Positions 8,334 through 17,356 are shown, numbered from the stretch's first letter. The stretch: DNA of 33,477 bases from Thiomicrorhabdus sp. ZW0627 (GCF_029767005.1 NZ_JARUQR010000007.1:1-33477), one strand, 5' to 3'. Notes: generated by a model from the sequence alone, not told the origin. Translations and numbers: made by a program.

Positions 8334-8579
8334 TTAGATCAGATCGTATTTCTGCATTTTTTTACGCAGCGTATTACGGTTGATTCCGAGTATCTGAGCA
8401 CTTCTGGACTGGTTTTGTTCAGTCTTATCCAGGACAAATTCGATTAGGGGTTTTTCGATCTGTTGAATCACCATTTCATACAAATCGCACGCAGACTCTT
8501 CCTGTAGCGTCTCGAAATAATGCTCCAGAGTCAGGGTTACTTGTTCACTCAATGAGTGGTTGGGAATCGGTTTTGTCAT
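8334..8579 (-). CDS. fis: Fis-family nucleoid-associated DNA-binding protein
   Basis: An 81-residue protein, somewhat shorter than E. coli Fis (98). The C-terminal helix-turn-helix QSRSAQILGINRNTLRKKMQ (about residues 57-76) is nearly canonical; the N-terminal part supplies the dimerisation helices. Fis bends DNA, organises the nucleoid and activates rRNA and other promoters in enterics. It sits 47 bp after dusB, matching the conserved dusB-fis operon, and is followed by purH. The shorter N-terminus compared with enteric Fis is normal outside the Enterobacteria. Confidence 0.95.
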   Translation of the reverse strand: MTKPIPNHSLSEQVTLTLEHYFETLQEESACDLYEMVIQQIEKPLIEFVLDKTEQNQSRSAQILGINRNTLRKKMQKYDLI

Positions 8580-8626
8580 AGTTTACGTTTTAAAATCATG
8601 TTGGGCTAACTGGCAACGATCAAAGC

Positions 8627-9604
8627 TTACGGGTTGTTTACCGCAGCTTCGAAAAAACGGTCAATCAGCTTGAGTTGTTGTAACGGGTCGGTGAGTTGAT
8701 TAAACGACTTGCGTAATGTCACACCTTCTTTCAGGTGTTGGCTGTACCAGCCAATATGCTTACGGGCGATTCGTACGCCGAGCATTTCACCATACAGCTG
8801 ATGGAGGCCACGGGTATGTTCCATGATGGTGGTATGGAACTCTTCCAGTGTTGGCGGAGGTAGGGTGTTACCGGTTGCAAGATAATGATTTATCTCACGA
8901 AATATCCACGGATAACCTTGCGATGCCCGACCAATCATGAGTCCATCAGCAGACGTATATTCTAATACAAATTTAGCTTGTTCGGGGGTGTTAATATCAC
9001 CATTTGCAATGACGGGAATCTCGAGTTGCTGTTTTACCGCACGAATGGTGTTGTATTCGGCCTGACCGTTGAATTTGTCTTCTCGTGTCCGACCGTGGAT
9101 AGTGACTGCTTGCAGGCCTTTTTCCTGGGCGAGCAGGGCGATTTCTAATGCGTTTTTATTCTCCGCATCAAGTCCCGTGCGGATTTTGACCGTGACTGGC
9201 ACGTCTACCGCGTCCACGACAGCCTTAAAAATATCCGCCGCCAAGTCAGGCGCGCCCATTAATGCCGAACCGGCCGCGACACTGCAGACTTTTTTAGCTG
9301 GGCACCCCATGTTCAGATCGATGATCTGGGCGCCTTGCTGTTGCTGCCAGATTGCGGCATCGGCCAATTCCTGTGGATTTGTACCCAATAATTGCACGGC
9401 GCGCGGTTCGGGATCATTGCGGTCTGCCTGGCGGGTTGAAGATTTTTTGGATTCCCAGAGCTGCTTTTGGGAAGCCACCATTTCCGACAGGGTATAGTCG
9501 GCACCATAGGTACGGCAGATTTTTCGATAAACGGCATCCGTCACACCGGCCATGGGCGCTAGAACGAGGTTGTGTGCGAAAGTGTAAGGTCCTATGTTCA
9601 GCAT
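8627..9604 (-). CDS. dusB: tRNA-dihydrouridine synthase B
   Basis: A 325-residue FMN-dependent enzyme that reduces specific uridines in the tRNA D-loop. The TIM barrel starts with NLVLAPMAGVTDAVYRKICR. The motif DLNMGCPAKKVCSVAAGSAL includes the catalytic cysteine of the GCP block, and VPVTVKIRTG, AVTIHGRTREDKFNG, PVIANGDI and DGLMIGRASQGYPWIFREI mark flavin and RNA contacts. It precedes fis by 47 bp as in many gammaproteobacteria and is separated from prmA by an 85-bp gap holding a strong palindrome. Confidence 0.97.
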   Translation of the reverse strand: MLNIGPYTFAHNLVLAPMAGVTDAVYRKICRTYGADYTLSEMVASQKQLWESKKSSTRQADRNDPEPRAVQLLGTNPQELADAAIWQQQQGAQIIDLNMGCPAKKVCSVAAGSALMGAPDLAADIFKAVVDAVDVPVTVKIRTGLDAENKNALEIALLAQEKGLQAVTIHGRTREDKFNGQAEYNTIRAVKQQLEIPVIANGDINTPEQAKFVLEYTSADGLMIGRASQGYPWIFREINHYLATGNTLPPPTLEEFHTTIMEHTRGLHQLYGEMLGVRIARKHIGWYSQHLKEGVTLRKSFNQLTDPLQQLKLIDRFFEAAVNNP

Positions 9605-9658
9605 GACTTGAGTGATTACCGTTTATTGATTATTTGTCGTCGAGTGTTGCGGGGTTGA

Positions 9659-9684
9659 AAAACCGAACAGGCCTGTTCGGTTTT
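9659..9684 (-). terminator. 26-bp perfect palindrome after prmA, probable terminator
   Basis: The half-site AAAACCGAACAGG (9659-9671) is followed directly by its exact complement (9672-9684). The extra A at 9658 supplies a fifth T on the minus strand, so a hairpin five bases past the prmA stop would have a terminal U-tract. Its core GAACAGGCCTGTTC recurs at other gene ends in this window. Confidence 0.75.
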
Positions 9685-9689
9685 AAAAA

Positions 9690-10565
9690 TTACAGTTTGA
9701 TACCGGCAAGCAGTCCCCATTCTTCTTTGGTTTCAAGAGTGTCCAGTTGGATTCCGATCGCCTTGTAGTGTGCTTGTAGCTCGGCAGCCTGTGTCGCTAA
9801 CAAGCCGGAAAGTACCAGTGTGCCCCCCGGTTTGAGTAGACGGTCGAATTCCGGCGCCAGTTCCTTTAACGGGCCGGCAAGGATATTGGCGACCAGTAAG
9901 TCCACAGGCCGGGAATCGAAATCTTTGACCAGAGCGAATTTAATATCGGCCTGGTTGCGCTCGGCATTTTGTTCGCTGGCGATAATTGCTTGCGGGTCAA
10001 TATCGGTTCCTGATACGGATTTTGCACCTAGTTTATTAGCGGCGAGAGCCAGAATTCCGGAACCGCAACCGTAGTCGATGACATCCAATCCTGTCGGCGT
10101 GTTTTGATCAAGCCATGTGAGGCAGAGTGCGGTGGTCGGATGGGTTCCGGTCCCGAATGCCATTCCGGGATCGAGCATCAGGTTGACCGCTTCAGGTTCC
10201 GGCGGTTCCAGCCAGCTTGGAACGATCCACAATCGTTCTCCGAAACGCATTGCCTTGAATTGGTCCATCCAGGCGCGGATCCAATCCTTATCTTCGAGCT
10301 GCTCGGTTTTATACTGTTTGGCCGCTACTTCAGGCAGTATCTGCACAAGTGTGTCGATCACGGCCTGACTGTCGGTTTCTGCATCAAACAAACCGATTAC
10401 CTTAGTGCTTGCCCAAATGGGAGTGGTACCAAGGTCCGGTTCAAAGATAGGTTGGTCCTTGGCATCTTCGAACGTAACGGAGCAGGCTCCGACTTCCATG
10501 AAAGCGTCTGAAAGCGGTTCAGCCAGTTCTTCTTTGACAACCGTATTTATTTGAATCCAAGCCAT
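9690..10565 (-). CDS. prmA: ribosomal protein L11 methyltransferase
   Basis: A 291-residue SAM-dependent enzyme that methylates ribosomal protein L11. The N-terminal substrate-recognition domain (about residues 1-100) begins MAWIQINTVVKEE. The methyltransferase fold carries LDPGMAFGTGTHPTTALCL, the SAM loop DYGCGSGILALAANKLGA and DLLVANILAGPL, the family's equivalent of a catalytic NPPY-type loop. It stands in the canonical place between accC and dusB but is insulated from accC by a terminator and from dusB by a palindrome, so it may be transcribed alone. Confidence 0.97.
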   Translation of the reverse strand: MAWIQINTVVKEELAEPLSDAFMEVGACSVTFEDAKDQPIFEPDLGTTPIWASTKVIGLFDAETDSQAVIDTLVQILPEVAAKQYKTEQLEDKDWIRAWMDQFKAMRFGERLWIVPSWLEPPEPEAVNLMLDPGMAFGTGTHPTTALCLTWLDQNTPTGLDVIDYGCGSGILALAANKLGAKSVSGTDIDPQAIIASEQNAERNQADIKFALVKDFDSRPVDLLVANILAGPLKELAPEFDRLLKPGGTLVLSGLLATQAAELQAHYKAIGIQLDTLETKEEWGLLAGIKL

Positions 10566-10653
10566 TTGTTCTCCCGGTATGGTCGGTATTGTTTAATCTT
10601 TTTCAGTGAAACGAATGATGTTCCGCCGATGAATTCTGGGTTTGCTTAAAAGC

Positions 10654-10686
10654 AAAAAACCTCTCGTGGCTGAACCAGAGAGGTTT
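10654..10686 (-). terminator. intrinsic terminator after accC
   Basis: AAACCTCTC (10657-10665) pairs with GAGAGGTTT (10678-10686) over a 12-base loop, and the A-run at 10654-10659 gives a U-tract on the minus strand. It lies about 50 bp after the accC stop and would end the accB-accC transcript before prmA. Confidence 0.85.
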
Positions 10687-10737
10687 GTCTGTTTTTCACC
10701 CTTGAAGGGTAAAAGAGATTTGATTTCAGCTTTTGGC

Positions 10738-12087
10738 TTAAATCAAGTGCTCCAAACGGTGTTCCAGGTAATGGATGTTCATTCCGCCTTCACGGAAGCC
10801 ATGATCATTCATGATTTCGCGTTGCAGGTGAATGTTGCTGTCGATTCCCTTGATGACCATTTCCTGCAAGGCCACATCCATTCGCGAGATTGCGGTTTCA
10901 CGGTCGTTACCGAAACAGATTAGCTTACCGATCATGGAGTCGTAGTTCGGAGGAATGCTGTAGCCGGTATAAATGTGCGAATCCCAGCGAACACCTAGAC
11001 CACCAGGAAGGTGAAGGCGTTCGATCAAGCCCGGCGAAGGCATGAAGTTTCTTGCCGGGTTTTCGGCATTGATACGACATTCGATCGCATGACCTTTGAT
11101 GTTGATGTCTTCTTGCTTCAGGCTCAATGGAATGCCCATGGCGATTTCGATCTGGGCTTTAACCAAATCGATGCCTGTGACCATTTCTGTGACACAGTGT
11201 TCAACCTGAAGACGGGTGTTCATCTCGATGAAATAGAACTCGCCGTTTTCGTAAAGGAATTCGAACGTTCCCGCGCCGCGGTAATTGATCTCGATACAAG
11301 CATTGACACAAGCGGCACCGATTTTGGCGCGCTGTTCTGGTGTAACACCAGGAGCCGGCGCTTCTTCTACCACTTTCTGGTGACGGCGCTGCATCGAACA
11401 GTCACGTTCACCAAGGTGAATGGCGTTGCCCTGACCGTCAGCCAGAACCTGGATTTCAACATGGCGTGGATTCTCAAGGAATTTTTCCATGTAGACTTCC
11501 GGGTTGCCGAAGAAACTGCCCGCTTCCGACTTGGTCAACTGGATCGATTTCAAAAGGTTCGCTTCGGTATGGACGACGCGCATGCCTCGTCCACCGCCGC
11601 CACCGGAGGCTTTGATGATGATCGGGTATCCGATCTCTCTGGCGATACGGTGGTTTTCCTCGTCGTCATCGCCTAAAGGCCCGCCGGAACCTGGTACGGT
11701 CGGTACGCCGGCCGCTTTCATTGCACGGATGGCGGAAACTTTGTCACCCATGATGCGGATGGTTTCAGCTTTAGGACCGATGAACTTGAAACCGCTCTCT
11801 TCAACGCGTTCGGCAAAATCGGCGTTTTCTGAAAGGAAGCCGTAACCCGGGTGGATCGCTTCGGCATCCGTGACTTCAGCCGCTGAAATAATCGCAGGTA
11901 CGTTCAGGTAACTTTCTGCAGAAGGGGCCGGACCGATACAGACGGACTCGTCCGCCAGTAATACGTGTTTAAGGTCTGCATCCGCAGTGGAGTGTACCGC
12001 AACGGTTTTAATGCCCAGTTCTTTACAGGCTCTTAAAACGCGAAGGGCGATTTCACCGCGGTTGGCAATTAGAATTTTTTCAATCAT
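10738..12087 (-). CDS. accC: acetyl-CoA carboxylase, biotin carboxylase subunit
   Basis: A 449-residue ATP-grasp enzyme, the same length as E. coli AccC, that carboxylates biotin on AccB in the first committed step of fatty-acid synthesis. It starts with [20 protein letters not shown]. The glycine-rich nucleotide loop [14 protein letters not shown], then [20 protein letters not shown] and [20 protein letters not shown] with the catalytic and metal-binding residues, are all present. The start codon lies 12 bp after accB, consistent with the universal accB-accC operon. Confidence 0.99.
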   Translation of the reverse strand: MIEKILIANRGEIALRVLRACKELGIKTVAVHSTADADLKHVLLADESVCIGPAPSAESYLNVPAIISAAEVTDAEAIHPGYGFLSENADFAERVEESGFKFIGPKAETIRIMGDKVSAIRAMKAAGVPTVPGSGGPLGDDDEENHRIAREIGYPIIIKASGGGGGRGMRVVHTEANLLKSIQLTKSEAGSFFGNPEVYMEKFLENPRHVEIQVLADGQGNAIHLGERDCSMQRRHQKVVEEAPAPGVTPEQRAKIGAACVNACIEINYRGAGTFEFLYENGEFYFIEMNTRLQVEHCVTEMVTGIDLVKAQIEIAMGIPLSLKQEDINIKGHAIECRINAENPARNFMPSPGLIERLHLPGGLGVRWDSHIYTGYSIPPNYDSMIGKLICFGNDRETAISRMDVALQEMVIKGIDSNIHLQREIMNDHGFREGGMNIHYLEHRLEHLI

Positions 12088-12099
12088 TGTGAACCGTCC

Positions 12100-12558
12100 T
12101 TATTCGATAATGAATAGCGGTTGACCAAACTGAACCGGTTCACCGTTTACTCCAAGAATCTGCTTGACGGTACCAGATACGTCCGCTTCAATCGGGTTCA
12201 TTATCTTCATCGCTTCGATGATGCAAAGCGTATCGCCAGCAGCAACTTTATCTCCTACTTTAACAAAAGCAGGTGCATCAGGGGATGGTGCTTCGTAGAA
12301 AGTACCGACCATTGGAGAAGTGACCTGATGTCCGCTCACTTCTACCACAGCTTCTGCTGCTGCAGGCGCTGCTGCCGGAGCGGCACTGGTTTGAGTTGGT
12401 GCTTCGTACTGGACTGAAGCCGCTGCCGGAGCGGCCATGAAAACAGGCTCTTTGCTTCGGGTGATGCGGATGTTGTGCTCACCTTCCTTGATTTCGATTT
12501 CTGCAATGTCAGACTGTTCTACAATTTCAATCAGTTTACGAATTGAACGAATATCCAT
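12100..12558 (-). CDS. accB: acetyl-CoA carboxylase, biotin carboxyl carrier protein
   Basis: A 152-residue carrier. The N-terminal [20 protein letters not shown] block is followed by a flexible Ala/Pro-rich linker (about residues 42-72) and the C-terminal biotinyl domain with [20 protein letters not shown]. Lys118 in [12 protein letters not shown] is the predicted biotin attachment site; the usual motif is EAMKMMN, so the Ile is a mild variant. AAGGA lies six bases upstream of the ATG. It shuttles carboxyl groups between AccC and the carboxyltransferase encoded elsewhere. Confidence 0.98.
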   Translation of the reverse strand: MDIRSIRKLIEIVEQSDIAEIEIKEGEHNIRITRSKEPVFMAAPAAASVQYEAPTQTSAAPAAAPAAAEAVVEVSGHQVTSPMVGTFYEAPSPDAPAFVKVGDKVAAGDTLCIIEAMKIMNPIEADVSGTVKQILGVNGEPVQFGQPLFIIE

Positions 12559-12660
12559 TTTCTTTCCTTTGATTATTGGCCGAATGCCTCGTGAGATATG
12601 TCGGCTCTTTTTTTAATGCTTAATTTTTTGTGGTTTGTTTGTTGTTCTGTCTGTTTTGTG

Positions 12661-13098
12661 TCAGCTGATACTTTCAGCCGCAGCTTCCAATGCAAGTTCG
12701 TACCCTTTGCTGCCCAGTCCGGCAATCACACCTTCGGCTAGGTCCGAAAAGTAGGAGTGTTGCCTGAAAGGTTCCCTTTTGTGGATGTTGGACAGGTGCA
12801 CTTCGATAAACGGAATGTTCACTGCAGCCAGTGCGTCGCGAATGGCGACACTGGTATGGGTGAATGCGGCCGGGTTGATGATGATGTATTCGGTACCGTC
12901 CGCCATTGCCTGGTGGATGCGGTCGACGATTTCATGTTCTGCGTTGCTTTGAAAATGACGCAGACGTACGCTGTATTCGTCCGCAAGCTGTTCTAGGTCT
13001 TCAATGATGTCCGCCAGGGTTTGGCGACCGTAAATTTCAGGTTCTCGTTTACCGAGCATGTTCAGATTTGGGCCGTTTATTACCAGAATACTTGCCAT
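12661..13098 (-). CDS. aroQ: type II 3-dehydroquinate dehydratase
   Basis: A 145-residue enzyme of the shikimate pathway, converting 3-dehydroquinate to 3-dehydroshikimate. It shows the full type II set: [19 protein letters not shown] with the catalytic tyrosine, [16 protein letters not shown], the [17 protein letters not shown] segment and [20 protein letters not shown]. It is directly upstream of accB-accC, as in Pseudomonas and many other gammaproteobacteria. A good -10 box lies 33 bp upstream, so it probably leads the transcript. Confidence 0.98.
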   Translation of the reverse strand: MASILVINGPNLNMLGKREPEIYGRQTLADIIEDLEQLADEYSVRLRHFQSNAEHEIVDRIHQAMADGTEYIIINPAAFTHTSVAIRDALAAVNIPFIEVHLSNIHKREPFRQHSYFSDLAEGVIAGLGSKGYELALEAAAESIS

Positions 13099-13130
13099 GA
13101 TTGAAAACTCTTATATTAAAGAATGACAAG

Positions 13131-13136
13131 ATTATA
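13131..13136 (-). promoter_or_regulatory. candidate -10 box for aroQ(-accBC)
   Basis: The minus strand reads TATAAT exactly, 32 bp before the aroQ ATG, in the gap after dsbD. The hexamer 17 bp further upstream (TAGTGT) is a weak -35 match, so only the -10 is well supported. Confidence 0.5.
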
Positions 13137-13301
13137 GCTTAACTGCTTGGATAACACTATGAAATAGTCGTTAAAAAACAAAATTCTTACGTGAAATGTT
13201 GCGTACTGTCATGAACTGATATGAAACGATTGATTTTACTAATGGAGGGGTAAAGCGACTGAATTGCCCCGACCAAAGTTGCTATGGCCGGGAGCATGGT
13301 C

Positions 13302-15530
13302 TTATTTGAATGCCTGGCGGGTGATGCCTGCAAAGGTTTCAGCATTTTTAAAGCCGACAACGCGTAGGCTTTTGTGTTCATCTCCTTGAGGGGTGAAGAA
13401 CAGGATGGCTGGTGGGCCGATCAAGCCGAACTTTTTCATTAAGGCTTTGTCCGTTGCATCGTTGGCTGTGACGTCAGCTTGTAGCAGTGTCACGCCTTCT
13501 AAGGACGCCTGTACGTTCGCGTCGGTGAAAGTCAGTGCTTCCATCTCTTTGCAGCTTACACACCAATCGGCATAGAAGTCGAGCATCACAGGCTGACCTT
13601 TGGCCAGTTCGTTATCCAGGTCTTCAATGCTTTTGATGCTCTTGAAACTCAAATGTTGAGTTTCAAGAGCACCGCCAGTACCACCGCCTTGGAAGACTTT
13701 AAGTGGTTGGAAGAGTGAGTTTCCACCTGCTAGCAGGCCTGCTAATATCATGGCGCCGTATAGGAATAGGGCGATTCCGAAACCTTTGAACAGCTTTTGC
13801 CAACCGGATTTTCCGGCCGTGCTTTCAAAGCTGCCCAGATAAACTGCAGAGATGATGAAAAGCAGGGCCCAGCTCAGTAGGACGATTTCGATCGGCAGAA
13901 TGCGTTCCGCCATCCAGATCGCGACACCGATCAGCATGACACCGAATACGGCCTTGACGCCATCCATCCAAGCTCCGGCACGCGGTAACAGTTTTCCGGC
14001 TGACGTGCCTAGAAGTAATAGAGGTAATCCCATCCCCATGCTCATGGCGAACAGGGCGACACCACCGAGTAACGCATCACCTGTTTGGCCGATATAAATC
14101 AGTGCGCCAGCCAGTGGCGGTGCAACACAAGGGCCGACAATCAGGGCGGATAAAAAGCCCATGATGGCGACTCCAGTTAATGTACCGCCTTGTTGTTTGT
14201 TGGACAGGCTGGTAAGTTTCGATTGCAGGCTGCTTGGAAGTTGCAGTTCGTAGAATCCGAACATGGACAACGCTAACAGTAAGAAGATGACGCTGAAACT
14301 GCCTATGATCCAAGGATTCTGGAACGCCGCCTGTAGGTTTTCACCAAATACGCCAGCCAACACGCCTGCAACGGTGTAAGTAACGGACATGGCCAGTACG
14401 TAAACCAAAGACATAACGAAGGCACGTCGGGTCGTCAGTTGATCACCTTGCCCCACGATGATGCTGGAGAGGATTGGAATCATTGGAAAAACGCAAGGTG
14501 TGAATGCAAGTAATAGTCCGAAAATGAAGAACGTTGCGATGATGATCCAAACGCTGCTGTTTTTGAGTGTGTCTGCAATCTGATCGGTTTCAGACAGGCC
14601 TGTTGAGTCTGTTACAGTAGCGGTAGCTATTGTTTGGGGTGCGGCGGTGGCCTTTTGCGATGGCTGGATTTGCGAAGCGTCGATTTCGACGGTTTTACGA
14701 ACCGGAGGATAGCAAACGCCTGCTGCTGCCGAGCAACCTTGGTATTCGAATTGAATAACGGCTTTGCCGTTAATCGCCGTTATTGGTAATTCGGCTTGCA
14801 CTTGTCCGTGGTAGACATCGGTTTTGCCAAATAGTGGGTCGTCGATGCTTTCGGCTGCCGGTAATTTAAGTTGTCCCAGAGTCGCATCGCCGCTCAAAAC
14901 TTTGACTTTAATCTTATCTTGATAGATATGATAGTCGTGGGCGATGTTCCAGTTGGCTTGAATGCCGTCGTTTTTAACTTGAGTGGAGAATTGGAAAGCA
15001 TCGTCCGTTTCAAGCAGTTCCGGTTCACTGTTGTTTGCTGACAAAATGTCATTCAGGCCGGATAAAGAGTTGAAGTTGCCGCTGGCCGCCTGCTGGCTCG
15101 GCAGGTCGATTGTGAAATTACGGGTTTGCGGTGGATAACATACGCCGATTTTGGTTGCACATCCCTGATATTTGACGGTCAGGTTGGCAGAACTTTCTGA
15201 AGTGCTGTATGGGATGGTTAGGGTCGCTTCGTGTACATAGACTTCGGTTTTACCAAATAAGGCGTCATCCACCTGTTTGGCTGGAGAGTAAGTTATTTCT
15301 CCCAAGCCGGCTTTGTCGGATGTGACGGAGATTTTGTCTTTATAGAGTTTGTAGTCTTCGGCGATTTTCCAATGGACGACAATCTTACCGTTTTCGACGC
15401 TAGGTTGCTGTAGTTGAAAGGCGTCGTCCACATCAAGCAGGTCTTCGGCGTGAACCGAGTGCATGAACGGGGTACTTAAAAACAGTAATGACGTGAGAAG
15501 GAAGGTACTTAACGTATTCAGCAATCGCAT
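13302..15530 (-). CDS. dsbD: thiol:disulfide interchange protein DsbD with duplicated N-terminal domain
   Basis: A 742-residue inner-membrane protein that carries electrons from thioredoxin to periplasmic partners. I chose the ATG at 15530, which begins a signal peptide ending near SVHAED; a TTG eight codons upstream is less likely. Two copies of the periplasmic DsbD-alpha domain follow (about residues 36-142 and 176-284), each with its own Cys pair: YQGCATKIGVCYPP (Cys124/131) and YQGCSAAAGVCYPP (Cys266/273). The membrane domain has Cys345 in AFTPCVFPMIP and Cys468 in IVGPCVAPPLAG, and the C-terminal thioredoxin-like domain has YADWCVSCKEME (Cys657/660). E. coli DsbD is about 565 residues with one alpha domain, so the duplication explains the extra length. 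It lies upstream of aroQ and is divergent from fxsA. Confidence 0.96.
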   Translation of the reverse strand: MRLLNTLSTFLLTSLLFLSTPFMHSVHAEDLLDVDDAFQLQQPSVENGKIVVHWKIAEDYKLYKDKISVTSDKAGLGEITYSPAKQVDDALFGKTEVYVHEATLTIPYSTSESSANLTVKYQGCATKIGVCYPPQTRNFTIDLPSQQAASGNFNSLSGLNDILSANNSEPELLETDDAFQFSTQVKNDGIQANWNIAHDYHIYQDKIKVKVLSGDATLGQLKLPAAESIDDPLFGKTDVYHGQVQAELPITAINGKAVIQFEYQGCSAAAGVCYPPVRKTVEIDASQIQPSQKATAAPQTIATATVTDSTGLSETDQIADTLKNSSVWIIIATFFIFGLLLAFTPCVFPMIPILSSIIVGQGDQLTTRRAFVMSLVYVLAMSVTYTVAGVLAGVFGENLQAAFQNPWIIGSFSVIFLLLALSMFGFYELQLPSSLQSKLTSLSNKQQGGTLTGVAIMGFLSALIVGPCVAPPLAGALIYIGQTGDALLGGVALFAMSMGMGLPLLLLGTSAGKLLPRAGAWMDGVKAVFGVMLIGVAIWMAERILPIEIVLLSWALLFIISAVYLGSFESTAGKSGWQKLFKGFGIALFLYGAMILAGLLAGGNSLFQPLKVFQGGGTGGALETQHLSFKSIKSIEDLDNELAKGQPVMLDFYADWCVSCKEMEALTFTDANVQASLEGVTLLQADVTANDATDKALMKKFGLIGPPAILFFTPQGDEHKSLRVVGFKNAETFAGITRQAFK

Positions 15531-15605
15531 GTTTTGATATCTCTCTATGCTCAATCTTGAATTAGGAACTTGAAAGCCAATAATTGGACCCTATAAACTT
15601 CCTGT

Positions 15606-15669
15606 ATTATTTGAAATAATCCGTAATAACAGTGTTGAAACAGTGTTGAATTATTAAAAATAAATTCAA
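15606..15669. promoter_or_regulatory. operator-like repeats between dsbD and fxsA
   Basis: This AT-rich divergent promoter region holds the 15-bp palindrome ATTATTTGAAATAAT (15606-15620), two abutting copies of AACAGTGTTGA (15628-15638 and 15639-15649), and an inverted pair TTGAATT (15646-15652)/AATTCAA (15663-15669). A possible -10 for fxsA, TATACT, follows at 15677-15682. The 11-bp spacing of the direct repeats puts them on the same helix face, as expected of protein-binding sites. The regulator is unknown. Confidence 0.45.
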
Positions 15670-15789
15670 ACAATTCTATACTACTTTTATCGGTTTTAGT
15701 GAGTTTCGCTTTGTAAAAAATACGTTATGTTTTTGAGAAAGTCATTACACAGAAACCGGACCTGCCCACTTTAATTAATTGAGACGTTT

Positions 15790-16299
15790 ATGTTAAAAGT
15801 TTTCTTACTGTTTTTTGTGTTGGTACCGTTGGCGGAGCTTTATATTTTGATACAGGTCGGTAGCGTTATTGGCGCTCTGCCTACTGTATTGTTGACGGTA
15901 GCGACGGCTGTAATGGGTGTGATGCTGATGCGAAGTCAGGGTGCATCGATTTTACAAAAAACACAAGTCTCTCTGGCAAAGGGAGAAGTCCCGCAGTCTG
16001 CTATGATGGAAGGGGCGTTCATCTTTTTGGGTGGCCTCTTATTGTTGGTTCCCGGTTTGATGAGTGATGCGTTAGGTCTGTTGTTCCTGATTCCGTGGGT
16101 GCGCAAGGCACTGATACGCCAGACCCTCAAAGGTTATAAGGTACGTGGACACTATCAGTACAGGAATTCAGAAGGTGATTATTTTGAAGGCGAATGGACT
16201 GAGTCAGGACCTAAACAAACCGGGTCTCTGCGTAATCATAGTGAGCGTGATGTGATTGAAGGTGAGGTTTTGGATGATAAAGAGTCACCCCGCAAGTAA
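15790..16299 (+). CDS. fxsA: FxsA family membrane protein
   Basis: A 169-residue inner-membrane protein with hydrophobic segments near residues 1-20, 25-45 and 72-98, then a hydrophilic, charged C-terminal tail. FLLFFVLVPLAELYILIQVG and FLGGLLLLVPGLMSDALGLL are the two FxsA family blocks. In E. coli, FxsA overexpression relieves F-plasmid exclusion of phage T7; its normal cellular role is not established. Its family often sits near chaperonin genes, but no groESL is adjacent here. It is divergent from dsbD and convergent with the next gene; a CG-rich hairpin overlaps its stop codon. Confidence 0.9.
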   Translation: MLKVFLLFFVLVPLAELYILIQVGSVIGALPTVLLTVATAVMGVMLMRSQGASILQKTQVSLAKGEVPQSAMMEGAFIFLGGLLLLVPGLMSDALGLLFLIPWVRKALIRQTLKGYKVRGHYQYRNSEGDYFEGEWTESGPKQTGSLRNHSERDVIEGEVLDDKESPRK

Positions 16300-16311
16300 G
16301 CTTTTGCGGGG
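16288..16311 (+). terminator. hairpin overlapping the fxsA stop codon
   Basis: CCCCGCAA (16288-16295) pairs with TTGCGGGG (16304-16311) across an eight-base loop that contains the stop codon. No T-run follows on either strand, so it may be a 3'-end block between convergent genes rather than a true intrinsic terminator. Confidence 0.45.
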
Positions 16312-16322
16312 CGCAGAGCTGG

Positions 16323-17162
16323 TTAGATTAATTCTCCGTAGCCGGCCTGATAGTCCGGATACTTGAAATCATAACCAGATGAACGAATTTTAGCGTTGGA
16401 AAGTCGTTTGTTGCTTCGCATCAGGCGACTGTTTTCGGTGGGTTCAATGTGTTCAATATGTCCCACGCTTAACTGTTCAGCTAGCCATTCGTAAACTTCG
16501 CAGGAAAGGGTAGGTTGATCATCAACACCAATGTAAAGTGAGTCAACCAGTTTTGGGTCCTGTTCATTCAGGTTTAAAAGATGAGCAAGAATCCCAACGC
16601 AGTCTGCTGAATGGATTCGGTTGCTGTACACGTCTTCCATGCAGTGTGCTTTGCCCTGCTGAATCAAATCGATTAAATGTGTCCGTCCTGGGCCGTATAT
16701 TCCGCCAAATCGCACGATTGTACTTGGAAAATTGGCATTGCTGATCAGTTCTTCACCTTCCAAGAGGCGCTTGGTTGAAAAGTTATTGCCCGAAGTAGGG
16801 CTTTCTTCCGTTACCTTTTCCCCTTCGCTCTGGCCAAAGACGGAGCTGCTGGATATGAAAAAGATACGTTTGATGTTTTGATCGCTCAGCGCTTTCAGTG
16901 TGTGCTTTACCCCCAGAACATAAGCTTGGTAATAAGCCATGTCCTTGTGTTTACCGGCGGATGCGGAATAAAAAACATAATCAAGATTTTCTGGGATGAA
17001 TTCTGAAAGGGAGAGTGTGATGTCCGCTTCGATGGGGATGATACCGTCAGGTAGATTATCGGTGTGTCGCCGCAGGCCATATACGGTATGACCTTGTTCA
17101 ATAAGAGTTAAGGCAAGTTCACTGCCAATGCCACCACAACCTACAATCAGAATATTCGCCAT
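16323..17162 (-). CDS. NAD(P)-binding epimerase/dehydratase-like protein (YeeZ-like), atypical active site
   Basis: A 279-residue extended-SDR fold protein. The ATG at 17162 was chosen because TGAGGA lies upstream and the Rossmann motif ANILIVGCGGIGSELALTLI begins at once; an in-frame extension to 17216 adds an unlikely leader. FFISSSSVFGQSEG matches the SDR serine region, but the expected catalytic YxxxK is NFSTK, with Asn in place of Tyr, so the usual dehydrogenase chemistry may be lost. E. coli YeeZ and relatives are of the same general type and have no proven function. It is convergent with fxsA; its own operon partner is not evident. Confidence 0.8.
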   Translation of the reverse strand: MANILIVGCGGIGSELALTLIEQGHTVYGLRRHTDNLPDGIIPIEADITLSLSEFIPENLDYVFYSASAGKHKDMAYYQAYVLGVKHTLKALSDQNIKRIFFISSSSVFGQSEGEKVTEESPTSGNNFSTKRLLEGEELISNANFPSTIVRFGGIYGPGRTHLIDLIQQGKAHCMEDVYSNRIHSADCVGILAHLLNLNEQDPKLVDSLYIGVDDQPTLSCEVYEWLAEQLSVGHIEHIEPTENSRLMRSNKRLSNAKIRSSGYDFKYPDYQAGYGELI

Positions 17163-17304
17163 CGTTTTTTTCCTCAGCTGCTTTTTGGCATAGTATGCCG
17201 AAAAAAATATCAACAAAGAAGATGTAGAGGATAAAAAAACGGAATAAATTTATATTGGCGTTTTTGAGGGGAGTTGTTCTGTTTTTTGACTGGATTTCAA
17301 AATG

Positions 17305-17334
17305 AAAAAAGCCGCTGAAAAGCGGCTTTTTATG
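17305..17334 (-). terminator. intrinsic terminator after the fadL-like gene
   Basis: GCCGCT (17311-17316) pairs with AGCGGC (17321-17326) over a GAAA tetraloop, flanked by six As and five Ts, so it works on either strand. It lies 23 bp past the porin stop codon, which makes that gene the likely client. Confidence 0.85.
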
Positions 17335-17356
17335 AATTTAACCTTGTTGGTTAAAA

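Noticed and set aside
11011-11676. A 221-codon open frame antisense to accC.
   Set aside because: It has no ribosome site and no recognisable domain; accC is unambiguous on the opposite strand.
13240-13301. Possible terminator after dsbD.
   Set aside because: Only a five-base GACCA/TGGTC pairing with a long loop is visible and there is no T-run on the minus strand.
13731-13744. Palindrome TAGCAGGCCTGCTA inside dsbD, and similar AGCAGGCCTG in tauE near 4064.
   Set aside because: Both are within coding sequence and are explained by Leu-Ala-Gly codons, so they were not counted in the intergenic palindrome family.
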